Shown: positions 44,049 through 52,956 of the stretch, in pieces
Layout of the letters: every line of letters begins with the position of its first letter
Numbering within the stretch: position 1 is the first letter of the stretch
NCBI GenBank assembly: GCA_000531095.1
Contig: HG799465.1
Span: forward strand, 1,037,915 to 1,101,914
Origin: Gemmata massiliana
GTDB taxonomy: Bacteria; Planctomycetota; Planctomycetia; Gemmatales; Gemmataceae
Direction of reading: 5' to 3'
DNA: 64,000 bases
Program-made: the position numbers and the translations under genes
Notes under the pieces: generated by a model
The model's input: only the letters and a program-made list of their open reading frames with translations
Told to the model about the DNA's origin: nothing
The model's database searches: none

Positions 44049-46685
44049 TCAGCCCTGGACCGGCATGCACACCTGTTCGAGCAGCTTCTCGCCCTTCTCC
44101 TGAATGATGTCCGCGAGATTGGGCAGCGGTGCGCCTTCGGGGAGCGACTCGCGCACGGCCGCGAGCCAGCGCGGGAAGGCGTACATCTGCGCGAACCCGT
44201 CGAGCGACACCGGTTCCAGGCGCGTGTGCTTTCCACGGCGCTCCGCGTCCTGGAGCAGCGTCTTGCTCTTACCGGTCGTCGCGATGTCGTCCTCGGGGCG
44301 GAGCAACACGAGCAGATCCACCACCGCCGGCTCCGTATCCAGTACCGCGAGCTTCACTTCCAGGTCTTTCGGCTTCCCGGCCCCGCGTGCAAGGAACAGG
44401 CCCAGCCCCATCCGCCACGGCTGGGCGTCTTTGCAGGCCCAGTGCGCGATCGTGACAACACCGTAAGTCGGGTGCTCGCCATACGACCATTCGTTGACGA
44501 CGTGCTGGAGGCGCCACGGGCCGACCTTCACCCCGTGCTCGTGGCACACACTCAGGAACGCCCCCAGCCCCGCCTGAAGCTCGCGCGTCGCGCCCGTGAG
44601 GGCGCCTTCCGGTTCGAGCTTCCGCCGGGCCGCGCGCTGCTCCTGTTCCCACAACTCGACCAGCGCCGCGTGGCTGTCACGCGCCACCGCCGGTCCCGTG
44701 GCCGCGACCGAAACGGCCGGCTTCACCACAGTGGCGGGCGATAAGTTTGCGGGTACCGCTGACGGAAAGGGAGCCGCGGCCGGCACCTCCGGGGCGGCTG
44801 CCACAACCGTGGGGGCTTCAGCTTGAACGACGGGCGGTGCGGGCGGTTCCGGCACTTCAACAACCGGCCCACTGACCGTGACGCTTTCTTCGACGTTTTC
44901 TTCCAGATCCACGGCGACGGCCGTTGGTACGTCGTCGGTGACTGCCGGCGGGAGCATGAGGAGCGGCGCGGGCGCCACGGCTTCCACCACGGGCGGCTCT
45001 TCCGCGGGGGTGTCGGCCGGCGTTTCGATCACCTCCACGTGCTTGATCGTCAGTGTCGGGAGCGGCGGGGGAACGTCGTCTTCGTCGCGCCCGAGCAGCG
45101 CCGCGATCCGGCTCACGGGGTCATACGAAACGGGCAATTCCGGCAATTTGGGTTCGATGACCGGCGCGGGCAGCGCTGCCGGCATTACGGCGATCTCTGC
45201 GGTCACATCGAACCGCCCTGCGGGAAGCTCCGGTTCTGCGTCCGGTTGAACCGGTTCGATCTCAACAGTCTTCGCTGGGGTCGGTTCCGAAACCCGGGCC
45301 ACTGGCGCCTGGGCATCGTCCGGGCCGTACACCACGTGATCGAACAGGTGACGGAACTGTTGGAGCATGTCGCGGAGCGTCGGTTCGGTGCGCGCGATGC
45401 GCGTGATCTGCTCGTCCACGAACGGGAAGATTTCCGAAACCAGCTCGCCGGCGGGGAGTTCGCCCAGGCAGGGCCGCAGGCGCGCTTCGACCACCCGGCG
45501 CACGAGGTCCGCGGGCGGCGCTTCGAGCCGAATGGCCTTCACGGTGCCGTGCTTCGGCACGTGAACCGGGTTGTTCAGTCGGTCTTGAATGTAGCCGTCC
45601 AGCGAGGGCACGAAGCGGTTCCACAACCCGCGTTCGGCGAAGATCAGGAAGCACAGCCCGTCGATCTGGTGCATCACCTGAACGATGCCCGCGAAGAACG
45701 CCTCCGCGGTGCGGTGGGCGTCGTCCGTCCGGCGCGCCAGCAGCAGGTCTTCGAGCTGGTCGAACGCGACCACCACGGGCGTCTTCAGGCTGCGGAACAC
45801 TTCCGTCAGCACCTTGAAGAGCGCGAGCACGAGATCTTGCCGCGTGGGGCGGACGTGGAACTCCAGTTCCGCGAACCCGTAGGTGAGGAAGTTCGCGAGT
45901 TCGCTCTCGTCTCGCAGGAGAGCCGCTTTCGCGAACCCCTGGAAGATGTGCCGGCGCATGAGCCCGGCGGTGTTGTGCGCCTCGTTCTTCTGGATGTGCG
46001 TGCAAACGAGGTCGAACGCCTTCTGCGGCGTCAGCCCCGCGTCCGTGAGTGCCTGAGCGATCGGCGTCGGCATCCGGGCGAAGTTCGAGTACCCGCTTAG
46101 GTTCTCCGCGAGCCACTCGGCCCGTTCGCGGGCCTGCTGCGTCCCCAAACCGAGCCGGCGCGCCCACCGGCCGAGGCCCGGGGGTGGAAACAGTTCCACT
46201 TTCTCTTCATCGGACAGTTCGCGCAGAGCAACCCCGAGCTGGCGCCGAACGAGTTGGTCGCCAATGAAATCGAGGGGCCGCACGCCCTTCTGCTTCCCGC
46301 CACCGAGCAGCGTATCGATGATCTGGAACAGCAGGTATTCGAGGAAGTCCGAGTCGCGCTGGTACACGCCCGGCGTGACGAGCAGTTGCCACTGACCGCC
46401 CACGCCGTGCTTAATGCTGTGGAGCAGGTGCGTCTTACCCGCCCCCTTGTTCCCCAGAATCGGCACGACTTCGCTGTGCGTCTGCGGGTCGTAGCGGTAC
46501 AGGTCGATGATCGCGTGCAACAGGTCGCGCTCGGCCGCGAACAGTTCCGGCACGTGGAACCGCGCGCACACTTCGTCGTCCGGGTTGCGGGCGAAGTAGT
46601 TGCGGAACGGGTTCCCCGCGCGCTTCAGGACGTCGCGGGTGCGGCCGGTGAGCGTCGGTTCGGGCGCGAGAGCTGTAGCGTTCAT
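44049..46685 (-). CDS. Large P-loop ATPase with extended C-terminal domain
   Basis: This 878-residue protein starts at ATG 46685. An AAA/ORC-like NTPase core (about 25-450) has Walker A GNKGAGKTH (78-86), a Walker-B-like VVVAFDQLEDLLLARR near 320, and a sensor-like FAERGLWNRF. A long Pro/Val/Glu/Ala-rich linker (about 470-690) separates it from a compact C-terminal domain (about 690-878: LVELWEQEQRAARRKLE ... LLVLLRPEDDIATTGKSKTLLQDAER). The fold recalls DNA-loading or BREX/DnaC-type ATPases, but I recognise no exact family. The partner gene upstream (winged helix) begins 72 bases away on the same strand. I infer a two-component DNA-associated machine. Confidence 0.7.
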   Translation of the reverse strand: MNATALAPEPTLTGRTRDVLKRAGNPFRNYFARNPDDEVCARFHVPELFAAERDLLHAIIDLYRYDPQTHSEVVPILGNKGAGKTHLLHSIKHGVGGQWQLLVTPGVYQRDSDFLEYLLFQIIDTLLGGGKQKGVRPLDFIGDQLVRRQLGVALRELSDEEKVELFPPPGLGRWARRLGLGTQQARERAEWLAENLSGYSNFARMPTPIAQALTDAGLTPQKAFDLVCTHIQKNEAHNTAGLMRRHIFQGFAKAALLRDESELANFLTYGFAELEFHVRPTRQDLVLALFKVLTEVFRSLKTPVVVAFDQLEDLLLARRTDDAHRTAEAFFAGIVQVMHQIDGLCFLIFAERGLWNRFVPSLDGYIQDRLNNPVHVPKHGTVKAIRLEAPPADLVRRVVEARLRPCLGELPAGELVSEIFPFVDEQITRIARTEPTLRDMLQQFRHLFDHVVYGPDDAQAPVARVSEPTPAKTVEIEPVQPDAEPELPAGRFDVTAEIAVMPAALPAPVIEPKLPELPVSYDPVSRIAALLGRDEDDVPPPLPTLTIKHVEVIETPADTPAEEPPVVEAVAPAPLLMLPPAVTDDVPTAVAVDLEENVEESVTVSGPVVEVPEPPAPPVVQAEAPTVVAAAPEVPAAAPFPSAVPANLSPATVVKPAVSVAATGPAVARDSHAALVELWEQEQRAARRKLEPEGALTGATRELQAGLGAFLSVCHEHGVKVGPWRLQHVVNEWSYGEHPTYGVVTIAHWACKDAQPWRMGLGLFLARGAGKPKDLEVKLAVLDTEPAVVDLLVLLRPEDDIATTGKSKTLLQDAERRGKHTRLEPVSLDGFAQMYAFPRWLAAVRESLPEGAPLPNLADIIQEKGEKLLEQVCMPVQG

Positions 46686-46757
46686 CCTTGAACCTCCGGT
46701 AGAAGGAAGAGAAGCGGGCACGGCCGCAACTCACCCGATCCCATTCCTGTCCGAATC

Positions 46758-47585
46758 CTACGAACGAAGCGAAGCGTAGTAAGCGATCCCGTGGCCGATG
46801 AGCAGGGCGTATTGCGGTTCCGGGAGGGCGTAAAGCGGGCCGGTCCACGCGGGCAGAGAAATCGCCCCGTCCGCGCACAGTTGGCGTAAGCAGTCGTGGA
46901 AAGCGCCGATCGTGAGCGAGTCCGTCAGCGCGAGGGCACGGAACAGTTCTGGCAGCGGGCAATCTGTGGGACCGGAGCGGTCCGCGAGGTACGCGAGCAC
47001 CGCCGGCGCGAGGGTGGCGGGCATTTCGAGAACGGCGGTGGCCTCGGGCAGCAATCCCTCCCCAACCCCTCCCCTAAACGGAGAGGGGCTGAAATCCAGC
47101 GCTGAGGGGGCGCTTGGCTCTGGCTCTGCTCCCCCTTCCTTTTTAGGGAAGGGGGCTGGGGGGTTAGGTTCTTGGATCTTCGCCGCTGTCACACTCGGCA
47201 GAACACGGGCGACGGCATCTTTCAGCCCCTGCAAACTGTCCGCCATCCGGCGCGCGGTAGAGAGCAATTCGCCGATCTCACCCTGCCGGGCTTCGAGCAC
47301 GCGGACAAAGTCTTCGAGTACCTGTTTCGGGTTCACGGCCGCGAGCAGGAACTCCCAGCCTTTTTCGGTCAGACCGTAGAGGTCGCGTGGCGTTTTGGTC
47401 TTCGAGTCGGTGCCGACGACGCGCACGAGATCGTCCGCGAGGCACTTCTGGGCCGCGGGTTTGGCACTGGAAGCGTTCGGGAACAAGCCCGGCTCGGTCT
47501 TCCCCGCGAACAGCGGTAAGCCGATCGGCTCCGCGGCGCAGCGCCCGAGCGCGTCCAGGATTTGTTGCGTGAGCTTATCGGCCAC
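46758..47585 (-). CDS. Winged-helix/coiled-coil protein partnered with the ATPase
   Basis: GTG 47585 with GGAAG upstream gives 275 residues; TTG 47609 is an alternative. The N-terminal part (about 1-85) looks like a winged helix (QKCLADDLVRVVG, RDLYGLTEKGWEFLL), and residues 85-135 form a coiled coil (VLEARQGEIGELLSTARRMADSLQGL). A Pro-rich repeat-derived insertion (about 139-178) follows. The C-terminal part contains VLAYLADRSGPTDCPLPELFRAL and FHDCLRQLCADGAISL, a second winged-helix-like unit. This layout suggests a regulatory or loading factor for the ATPase encoded directly downstream. No family is recognised. Confidence 0.65.
   Translation of the reverse strand: MADKLTQQILDALGRCAAEPIGLPLFAGKTEPGLFPNASSAKPAAQKCLADDLVRVVGTDSKTKTPRDLYGLTEKGWEFLLAAVNPKQVLEDFVRVLEARQGEIGELLSTARRMADSLQGLKDAVARVLPSVTAAKIQEPNPPAPFPKKEGGAEPEPSAPSALDFSPSPFRGGVGEGLLPEATAVLEMPATLAPAVLAYLADRSGPTDCPLPELFRALALTDSLTIGAFHDCLRQLCADGAISLPAWTGPLYALPEPQYALLIGHGIAYYASLRS
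47052..47172 (-). repeat. In-frame GC-rich repeat, copy 2 (inside the winged-helix gene)
   Basis: Homologous to 32709-32829, with the identical 28-base core at 47063-47090 and the same right boundary ending ggttaggttct. It is translated in the same reading frame and orientation as copy 1, giving NPPAPFPKKEGG ... SPSPFRGGVGEG. Confidence 0.85.
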
Positions 47586-47722
47586 GGTTCCGCTTCCGTG
47601 CGGGGGCAAAAAACTGATTCGCGCTAGATGCTACGCGGAACCGGAGTCGCGTTGCAACCCCGACTCGGGTGCGTCATGATTGGCGCGTAGGCTTTCAAAT
47701 AAGTTGACGCAGGAGGAAGCAC

Positions 47723-48265
47723 ATGACCACCAGGAGCCTGGCGGCACTCGCGCTCGCCGCGGTGCTGGGCTGGAGCGTTCCCGCGCGGAGCGCGGACGAA
47801 CCGAAACTGCCGAACGTGAAGGCGTTCGACAAGCTCGTGATCGACACGCTCCGCACCGTGCATAACAAGGGCGCGGACCTTTACAACGAGGGCAAAGACT
47901 TCACGGGCGCGTACCGGATCTACCAGGGGGCGCTCATGACCGTGCGCCCGCTGCTCGCGCACCGGCCGGATACCCAGAAGATCATCGACACCGGACTCGA
48001 CAACGCGGAAAAGGAAGCCGACGTGTCGCGCAAGGCGTTCTTGCTCCACGACACGATCGAGGGCGTGCGCAAGAACCTGAAGGCCGCGATCAGCGATACC
48101 AAACCCACTCAGCCAACGAAGAAACCGGAAGAGAAAGCACCTGACGAGCCGAAGAAAACCGACCCGCCGATGAAGAAAGTGGAAGAACCGGCGAAGAAAG
48201 CCGACGAGTCGAAACCCGCTACCCGCCCTACCGCTCCTACACCCAAAGAAGTAAAGCCGAAATAA
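47723..48265 (+). CDS. Small secreted protein with Lys/Pro/Glu-rich tail
   Basis: This 180-residue protein has a signal peptide (MTTRSLAALALAAVLGWSVPARSA). A helical middle (about 25-120) carries FDKLVIDTLRTVHNKGADLYNEGKDF. The C-terminal tail (about 121-180) is a charged, Pro-rich repeat of EKAPDEP-KKTDPP type. A secreted or envelope-linked role is likely; no family is recognised. A strong hairpin follows. Confidence 0.7.
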   Translation: MTTRSLAALALAAVLGWSVPARSADEPKLPNVKAFDKLVIDTLRTVHNKGADLYNEGKDFTGAYRIYQGALMTVRPLLAHRPDTQKIIDTGLDNAEKEADVSRKAFLLHDTIEGVRKNLKAAISDTKPTQPTKKPEEKAPDEPKKTDPPMKKVEEPAKKADESKPATRPTAPTPKEVKPK

Positions 48266-48272
48266 GTGTGAT

Positions 48273-48299
48273 GCGGGCCTGAATGAAATTCAGGCCCGC
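48273..48299 (+). terminator. Terminator-like hairpin after the secreted protein gene
   Basis: A perfect 12-bp stem (48273-48284 with 48288-48299) closes a 3-nt loop, 7 bases after the stop codon. The T-tract is weak. Confidence 0.7.
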
Positions 48300-48330
48300 G
48301 ATAGTACGGCGCATCTCACATAAGGGCACA

Positions 48331-48561
48331 ATGTCCAGTAACGAACCCGTTCCCGGTCGGTATCGTCACTATAAGGGCGGCGAGTACGAGGTCGTCGGTG
48401 TCGCCCGGCACAGTGAAACGGACGAACTGCTCGTCGTGTACAAGCCGCTTTACAACGCCACCGGATTGTGGGTGCGCCCGCGTGCCATGTTCCTCGAAAC
48501 GGTGAACCACAACGGCGCGACCGTTCCGCGCTTCGCTTACATCGGCCCGAACCCGTCATGA
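48331..48561 (+). CDS. DUF1653 protein
   Basis: This 76-residue protein is a single DUF1653 domain: [32 protein letters not shown], then [13 protein letters not shown] and VPRFAYIG, all family signatures. Its function is unknown. It overlaps the next gene by four bases (ATGA), so it is cotranslated with the sigma54 activator. Confidence 0.85.
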   Translation: MSSNEPVPGRYRHYKGGEYEVVGVARHSETDELLVVYKPLYNATGLWVRPRAMFLETVNHNGATVPRFAYIGPNPS

Positions 48562-49484
48562 CCGCCCTCATCGGAGCACTTGCCGCTGTCCGTCGTGCCA
48601 TCGAACAGGTGGCCGCGACCGATGCGACCGTGCTCGTCCTCGGTGAAACCGGCACCGGCAAAGAACTCGTTGCGCGGGCGCTACACGAGCAGAGCCGCCG
48701 GGCGCGCGGGGCATTCGTACCGGTCAACGGTGCCGCGCTGGTTCCGGCTCTCGTCGCGAGTGAATTGTTCGGCCACGAACCGGGCGCGTTCACGGGCGCG
48801 GTAAAGCGCCGTATCGGGCGCTTCGAGCAGGCGCACAACGGCACGCTCTTTCTCGATGAGGTGGGTGACCTCGCGGCCGATGTCCAGGTGGCGCTACTCC
48901 GCGTGCTTCAAGAAGGCATCGTTGAGCGATTGGGAGGCGGCGACGCGATTCCCGTCAGCGTCAGGCTCGTCGCTGCGACGAACCGCGACCTCGCAGCCGA
49001 GGTGCGCGCCGGTTCGTTTCGCGCGGACCTCTTCTACCGGCTGAATGTGTTTCCGATCACGCTTCCACCGCTGCGCGAGCGCAAAACCGACATCCCGGCA
49101 CTCGCGGCCCACTTCCTCGCGCACTTCGCCGAACGGCACCGTCGACCCACAACGACTATTTCCGCACGAGCACTCCGCACACTCGATGCCCATGACTGGC
49201 CCGGTAACGTGCGCGAGCTTCAGAACGTGATCGAGCGCGCGGTGATTGTGAGTGACGGGGCCGAACTCGTGGTCGATCCCGCGTGGCTCGCGACCACTTC
49301 GTCGGTGGAAACTGCGCGCACATGGGCCGAGCAAGAGAAGGCCCGCATCCTCACGGCGCTGAAAGCCGCAGACGGGCGCATTTACGGTCCCGGTGGCGCC
49401 GCTCAGCGGCTCGGGCTGAAGCCCACCACGCTTTACGGCAAGATGCGTAAACACGGCCTCACGCGCGACGGCAACGATACGTGA
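48558..49484 (+). CDS. Sigma54-dependent activator without a receiver domain
   Basis: This 308-residue protein is essentially an AAA+ activator with a Fis-type helix-turn-helix. Walker A is GETGTGKE (28-35), the sigma54-contact loop is [10 protein letters not shown], Walker B is TLFLDEVGD, and arginine finger candidates lie in [14 protein letters not shown]. The C-terminal HTH includes [22 protein letters not shown]. There is no N-terminal receiver, GAF or PAS domain, so its activity is not controlled by phosphorylation in cis. It lies directly upstream of a ferredoxin gene with a sigma54 promoter, its most likely target. Confidence 0.92.
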   Translation: MTALIGALAAVRRAIEQVAATDATVLVLGETGTGKELVARALHEQSRRARGAFVPVNGAALVPALVASELFGHEPGAFTGAVKRRIGRFEQAHNGTLFLDEVGDLAADVQVALLRVLQEGIVERLGGGDAIPVSVRLVAATNRDLAAEVRAGSFRADLFYRLNVFPITLPPLRERKTDIPALAAHFLAHFAERHRRPTTTISARALRTLDAHDWPGNVRELQNVIERAVIVSDGAELVVDPAWLATTSSVETARTWAEQEKARILTALKAADGRIYGPGGAAQRLGLKPTTLYGKMRKHGLTRDGNDT

Positions 49485-49493
49485 CCGCACTTC

Positions 49494-49529
49494 GTCGCGC
49501 GACCAAATCGCGTCGTTGATCTCGCGTCG
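49494..49529. promoter_or_regulatory. Candidate activator-binding region before the sigma54 promoter
   Basis: The palindrome gtcgcgcgac (49494-49503) and two direct copies of tcgcgtcg (49508-49515, 49522-49529) lie 35-80 bases upstream of the -24/-12 element. They could be enhancer sites for the neighbouring activator. The evidence is pattern only. Confidence 0.3.
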
Positions 49530-49557
49530 AAACGCTGGTTTTCAAGCACATTTCACC

Positions 49558-49573
49558 CGGCACGCGACGTGCA
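49558..49573 (+). promoter_or_regulatory. Sigma54 (-24/-12) promoter of the ferredoxin gene
   Basis: The sequence CGGCACG-N4-GTGCA places GG at 49559-49560 and GC at 49571-49572, the exact spacing of the TGGCACG-N4-TTGCW consensus. Only the first base of the -24 and one base of the -12 element differ. It is 43 bases upstream of the ATG at 49617, and transcription would begin near 49584. Confidence 0.7.
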
Positions 49574-49616
49574 TTTCGGCCCGCCGGTTCTTTTCATTTG
49601 AATCAGGAGTGCTGCG

Positions 49617-49895
49617 ATGGCGCACGTTGTGACCGCCCCCTGCGTGGGGTGCAAGTACACGGATTGTGTAGTGGTGTGTCCGATGGAATGCTTTTACGGA
49701 GACGAACAACAACTTTACATCGACCCGAACGACTGCATCGATTGCGGGGCGTGTTTTCCGGAGTGCCCGGTTGAAGCGATCTTCCTCGACGCCAACGTAC
49801 CCGCAAAGTGGTCGGGCTTCGTGCAACTCAACGCCGACCGCGTAGAGGTGCTCAAACCGCTCGGTGCGCGCGTCACGGAGAGGACAAGCCGGTAG
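49617..49895 (+). CDS. Ferredoxin, 7Fe-type (FdxA-like)
   Basis: This 92-residue ferredoxin has one cluster-binding motif CVGCKYTDCVVVCP near the N-terminus and a second, CIDCGACFPECP (about 42-53). The FdxA-type spacing suggests one 3Fe-4S and one 4Fe-4S centre. AGGAG lies 7 bases before the ATG. Such ferredoxins carry electrons to oxidoreductases; the partner is not visible. The sigma54 promoter upstream implies activator-controlled expression. Confidence 0.9.
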   Translation: MAHVVTAPCVGCKYTDCVVVCPMECFYGDEQQLYIDPNDCIDCGACFPECPVEAIFLDANVPAKWSGFVQLNADRVEVLKPLGARVTERTSR

Positions 49896-49994
49896 GTAGT
49901 CGAGTACCGGTGATCCAAAGCACCCGGCCCGTGAGTGGAGTGCATCTCCCTGATCGGGCCACCTAATTTGCGATTCCGGTCCGCCGAGCGCAAC

Positions 49995-50966
49995 TCACCC
50001 GTCCAGATCCCACACGACGATCTGTCCATTCTCTCCCCCAGCCGCGCACGTAAGACCATCGGGCGAGAACGCGATCGAGTGGACACAGCCAATTCCCCAA
50101 TCGAATGTCCCGCGAACGATTCCCGCGTCAGGATTGTGTACAGAACAGTTCCCGCGTTTACTTCCGGTAACCAAGAACCGGCCGCACGCCGAGAACGCCA
50201 GCGCCGAAGCCTCTCCGTGTAGCGCGGGCCACGTCTGCAAAGGCCTTGCGTTCGTCGGGTGGGCGACCGTCACTGACTCCTCGTTCGCCCAGGCGAACCG
50301 ACCGTCTGGTGACCACGCGATCGATCCAGCGTATCCTGTCCACCGTGCGATCGATTTTCGGCCGTACCAGACCTGCACCTCTTGGCCGCCCGTCGCGAGC
50401 AGTCGACCGTCAGGTGAATACGCGAGGCAGCTCAGATCGGCTTGGATCGTGTCGAGTTCTGTCTTGTGCCACACGTCGAGTCGATGAACGCAATCGCGGC
50501 CGTCCCCAGCATAGTGCTGCCCACCAATGGCCAGGATGTGACCGTTCGGAGTAAACGAAAGGCACCGTGGGTAAGGGACAAGTGCTTGGTAAAAGACGTT
50601 CTGTCTCCCGCTCTGGAGGTCCAGCCGCCGAAGGTCGAGTTCGCCCCCGGCAACCGCAACTGAGACCGAATGGTAAACCGAGCGCAGATCGGGCGCGAAT
50701 ATCGCAACCGCACTTCCGTCTAGCTCCCACTCACCAATCACGGCCCCCGAAGAAACGTCAACACGGTACGCATTTCGGTAGAGACCGAACCACCGCATAT
50801 CAGGTTGAGGACGTGAAATCCCATCCGTGCTCAACCGGTCTCCCGACAACAGCGCCGACAACCGGCGCCAGTCCCCGGCATCTTTGGACAGCAAATACAG
50901 GCTCCGGCCGTCCGGAGCGAACCGGAGCGAGTGGACCTCGCCCGCCGGAGTGTTGAACTGGCGCAT
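49995..50966 (-). CDS. WD40-repeat protein
   Basis: This 323-residue protein begins MRQFNTPAGEVHSLRFAPDGRSL (ATG 50966, after GGAAGAGAG). It is built of WD40-like repeats, each with an [xFxP]DG turn: CLSFTPNGHILAIGG, CLAYSPDGRLLATGG, SIAWSPDGRFAW, ALAFSACGRFLVTGS and SIAFSPDGLTCAAGG, closing with IVVWDLDG. It is probably a single beta-propeller scaffold in the cytoplasm. A longer reading from GTG 51020 would leave too little room for promoters between it and the divergent gene. Confidence 0.8.
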   Translation of the reverse strand: MRQFNTPAGEVHSLRFAPDGRSLYLLSKDAGDWRRLSALLSGDRLSTDGISRPQPDMRWFGLYRNAYRVDVSSGAVIGEWELDGSAVAIFAPDLRSVYHSVSVAVAGGELDLRRLDLQSGRQNVFYQALVPYPRCLSFTPNGHILAIGGQHYAGDGRDCVHRLDVWHKTELDTIQADLSCLAYSPDGRLLATGGQEVQVWYGRKSIARWTGYAGSIAWSPDGRFAWANEESVTVAHPTNARPLQTWPALHGEASALAFSACGRFLVTGSKRGNCSVHNPDAGIVRGTFDWGIGCVHSIAFSPDGLTCAAGGENGQIVVWDLDG

Positions 50967-51039
50967 CTCAAAGCTCTCTTCCCACGTTTGGTAAAATGGG
51001 AACACAGCCGCGTCGTTCACGCAATCACGGAAGTCCGAT

Positions 51040-51882
51040 ATGTCGTCGCAAGCGCGAATCCTGATGTGCCCGCCGGACCACTACGGGATCGAGTACGAAA
51101 TCAACCCGTGGATGAACCGATCACTCGGGGCCGTGCGCGCGCTCGCGTTCCGCCAGTGGCAACAGCTCCACGACACGCTCGTGTCGCTCGGCGTTCAGGT
51201 CAAAACGATGGTCCCGCAACCCGGGTTGCCGGACCTCGTGTTCACCGCCAACGCCGGACTGATATTCCACAACACGTTCTTGAGCAGCCGGTTCCGCCAC
51301 GAAGTTCGAGCCAAGGAGTCGCCCCACTTCGATGCGTGGTTCGCGGAGCACGGGTTCACCGTCACGCACCTACCCGAGACCTCGTTCCACGAAGGCGCGG
51401 GCGACGCACTGTTCTGCGGCGACACGCTGTTCGCGGGGTACCGCACGCGGTCGGACGCGAGCGCACACCAGTGGGTCGGCAAGACGTTCGAGGTGCGCGT
51501 GCTCCCGCTCGAACTGGTGAACCCGCGGTTCTACCACCTCGATACGTGTTTCTGCCCGATCGCGCCGGGCGAAGCGATTTACTTCCCGGATGCGTTCGAC
51601 ACCTACGGCAAGCGCGTGCTGCACACGCACGTACCCAAGCTCATCCCGGTCGCAGAAGAAGAGGCGTTCCGGTTCGGGTGCAACGCGGTGGTGGTCGGCA
51701 AGACGGTCGTTCACAACAGCCGGTGCCCGCGCTTGGCTGAAGACCTGACCCGCGCCGGCTACCGCGCAATCGAAGTGGAGTTGGACGAGTTCCTGAAAGC
51801 CGGCGGTAGCGCGAAGTGCCTCACCCTGCGACTCGACGGCGAAGAAGCCGCGGGGTGGAAATACGGTGAGAAATCGGTGTGA
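51040..51882 (+). CDS. DDAH/arginine-deiminase-like amidinohydrolase
   Basis: This 280-residue protein of the guanidine-modifying superfamily shows the N-terminal FTANAGLIF substrate segment, the catalytic His in FYHLDTCFCP (about 167-176) and the catalytic Cys in GGSAKCLTL (about 261-269). It may hydrolyse dimethylarginine, arginine or a related guanidino compound, or act as an amidinotransferase; sequence does not tell. The fold is a pentein beta-propeller. It is divergent from the WD40 gene. Confidence 0.85.
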   Translation: MSSQARILMCPPDHYGIEYEINPWMNRSLGAVRALAFRQWQQLHDTLVSLGVQVKTMVPQPGLPDLVFTANAGLIFHNTFLSSRFRHEVRAKESPHFDAWFAEHGFTVTHLPETSFHEGAGDALFCGDTLFAGYRTRSDASAHQWVGKTFEVRVLPLELVNPRFYHLDTCFCPIAPGEAIYFPDAFDTYGKRVLHTHVPKLIPVAEEEAFRFGCNAVVVGKTVVHNSRCPRLAEDLTRAGYRAIEVELDEFLKAGGSAKCLTLRLDGEEAAGWKYGEKSV

Positions 51883-51894
51883 ACTGAACGAGGA

Positions 51895-51921
51895 GTTTTG
51901 ACAGGCTAATCCTGTCAAAAC
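51895..51921. terminator. Hairpin between convergent genes
   Basis: gttttgacagg (51895-51905) pairs with cctgtcaaaac (51911-51921) around a 5-nt loop. It lies between the DDAH-like gene and the convergent zinc-ribbon membrane gene. Confidence 0.75.
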
Positions 51922-51940
51922 GCCTCGCTTGAGACCTACA

Positions 51941-52948
51941 TCAATAGTGCAGCACGATCTTCGGAGCAGGTTTGTTGCCGCGCTTGTCGAGTGCCATGCG
52001 CGTGGCTGTAGCTCCGACCGCGAGCGCGTTGCACAAGAGTGCGAGGTACAACCACGTCGTCCGTTCGACGTTGTAGGCGTTGTAGGCCTGCTCTTCTTGG
52101 TATTTCACCATACCCAAACTGGAGGGACTTGTTGCCTTTTCACGGCTCGCGGCGAACTTCTCAGAGATCTGTTTCTGAATGGCCCGCTCCATGCTGAAAC
52201 CGTTCGCGATTTGCCACAGCAAGAACAACAGGGCAAGTGCAGCCCCTCCCAGAACGATCGTGTTGCGCCACGGCCATAGTTTTGCAAGCGGCGGCACTTT
52301 TCGCGGGTCGAGCGCGCCCAGCCCGCGTTCCGCCCAGGCAAAAGCCATCGCAACAATTAAAAGAAAGAAAAACGGCAGTAACAGCAGCCAATCGCTGTCC
52401 ATTTTATCGATCCAATCACTCTGAACGGCCGCATTCTGTTCAAACTTGAAATTGCGATTCGGGCTCAACCCCAATAACGCCCCCCACGGGCGCTGTGAAT
52501 ACACGGCCGACTCACCGGCGTAGCTCCCCACCCACGGGAAGAACGAGAGCACGAGTACCACCGTCAGCAGCGCGGCCGGGAGCCACGCGACCACCTTCGG
52601 CGAAATGGTGATCCCGCGCGCGTGCGTGTAGCCGGCGAGTTCGGGCGTAGCAGCGTGCGAAGACGGGAGGAAGCCGTCGGGAGCCGGCGGTGCGGGCGGA
52701 ACGTACCCCGGAGGTGGGGTCGGGACCGAAGCCGCCCCGGGTACCGGCGGGGGAGTTGGTGGAACGGCCCCCGTGGGAGGGGCTGCCGCGGCGCTCGCGA
52801 CCGCCGCAGCCGCTTCAGGCACGACCGCGGCAGAGTACCGCGCGGGTGTGGGGAACGATCGACCACAGTTCGGGCACGTTGCTTCTTTGCCGGCCGTATC
52901 GTCGGCCACGGTCACGCCGCTCATGCAGTGCGGGCAAATCAACCGCAT
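51941..52948 (-). CDS. Zinc-ribbon, proline-rich membrane protein
   Basis: This 335-residue protein begins with a zinc ribbon MRLICPHCMSGVTVADDTAGKEATCPNCGRSF (two CxxC pairs). A Pro/Ala-rich linker (about 50-100) follows, then roughly four membrane helices (about 117-136, 184-202, 231-250, 294-312). Similar zinc-ribbon/Pro-rich membrane proteins are common in planctomycetes, with unknown function. The upstream NAD(P)HX dehydratase gene ends 8 bases away on the same strand, which suggests one transcript. Confidence 0.8.
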   Translation of the reverse strand: MRLICPHCMSGVTVADDTAGKEATCPNCGRSFPTPARYSAAVVPEAAAAVASAAAAPPTGAVPPTPPPVPGAASVPTPPPGYVPPAPPAPDGFLPSSHAATPELAGYTHARGITISPKVVAWLPAALLTVVLVLSFFPWVGSYAGESAVYSQRPWGALLGLSPNRNFKFEQNAAVQSDWIDKMDSDWLLLLPFFFLLIVAMAFAWAERGLGALDPRKVPPLAKLWPWRNTIVLGGAALALLFLLWQIANGFSMERAIQKQISEKFAASREKATSPSSLGMVKYQEEQAYNAYNVERTTWLYLALLCNALAVGATATRMALDKRGNKPAPKIVLHY

Positions 52949-52956
52949 ATCCGCTC

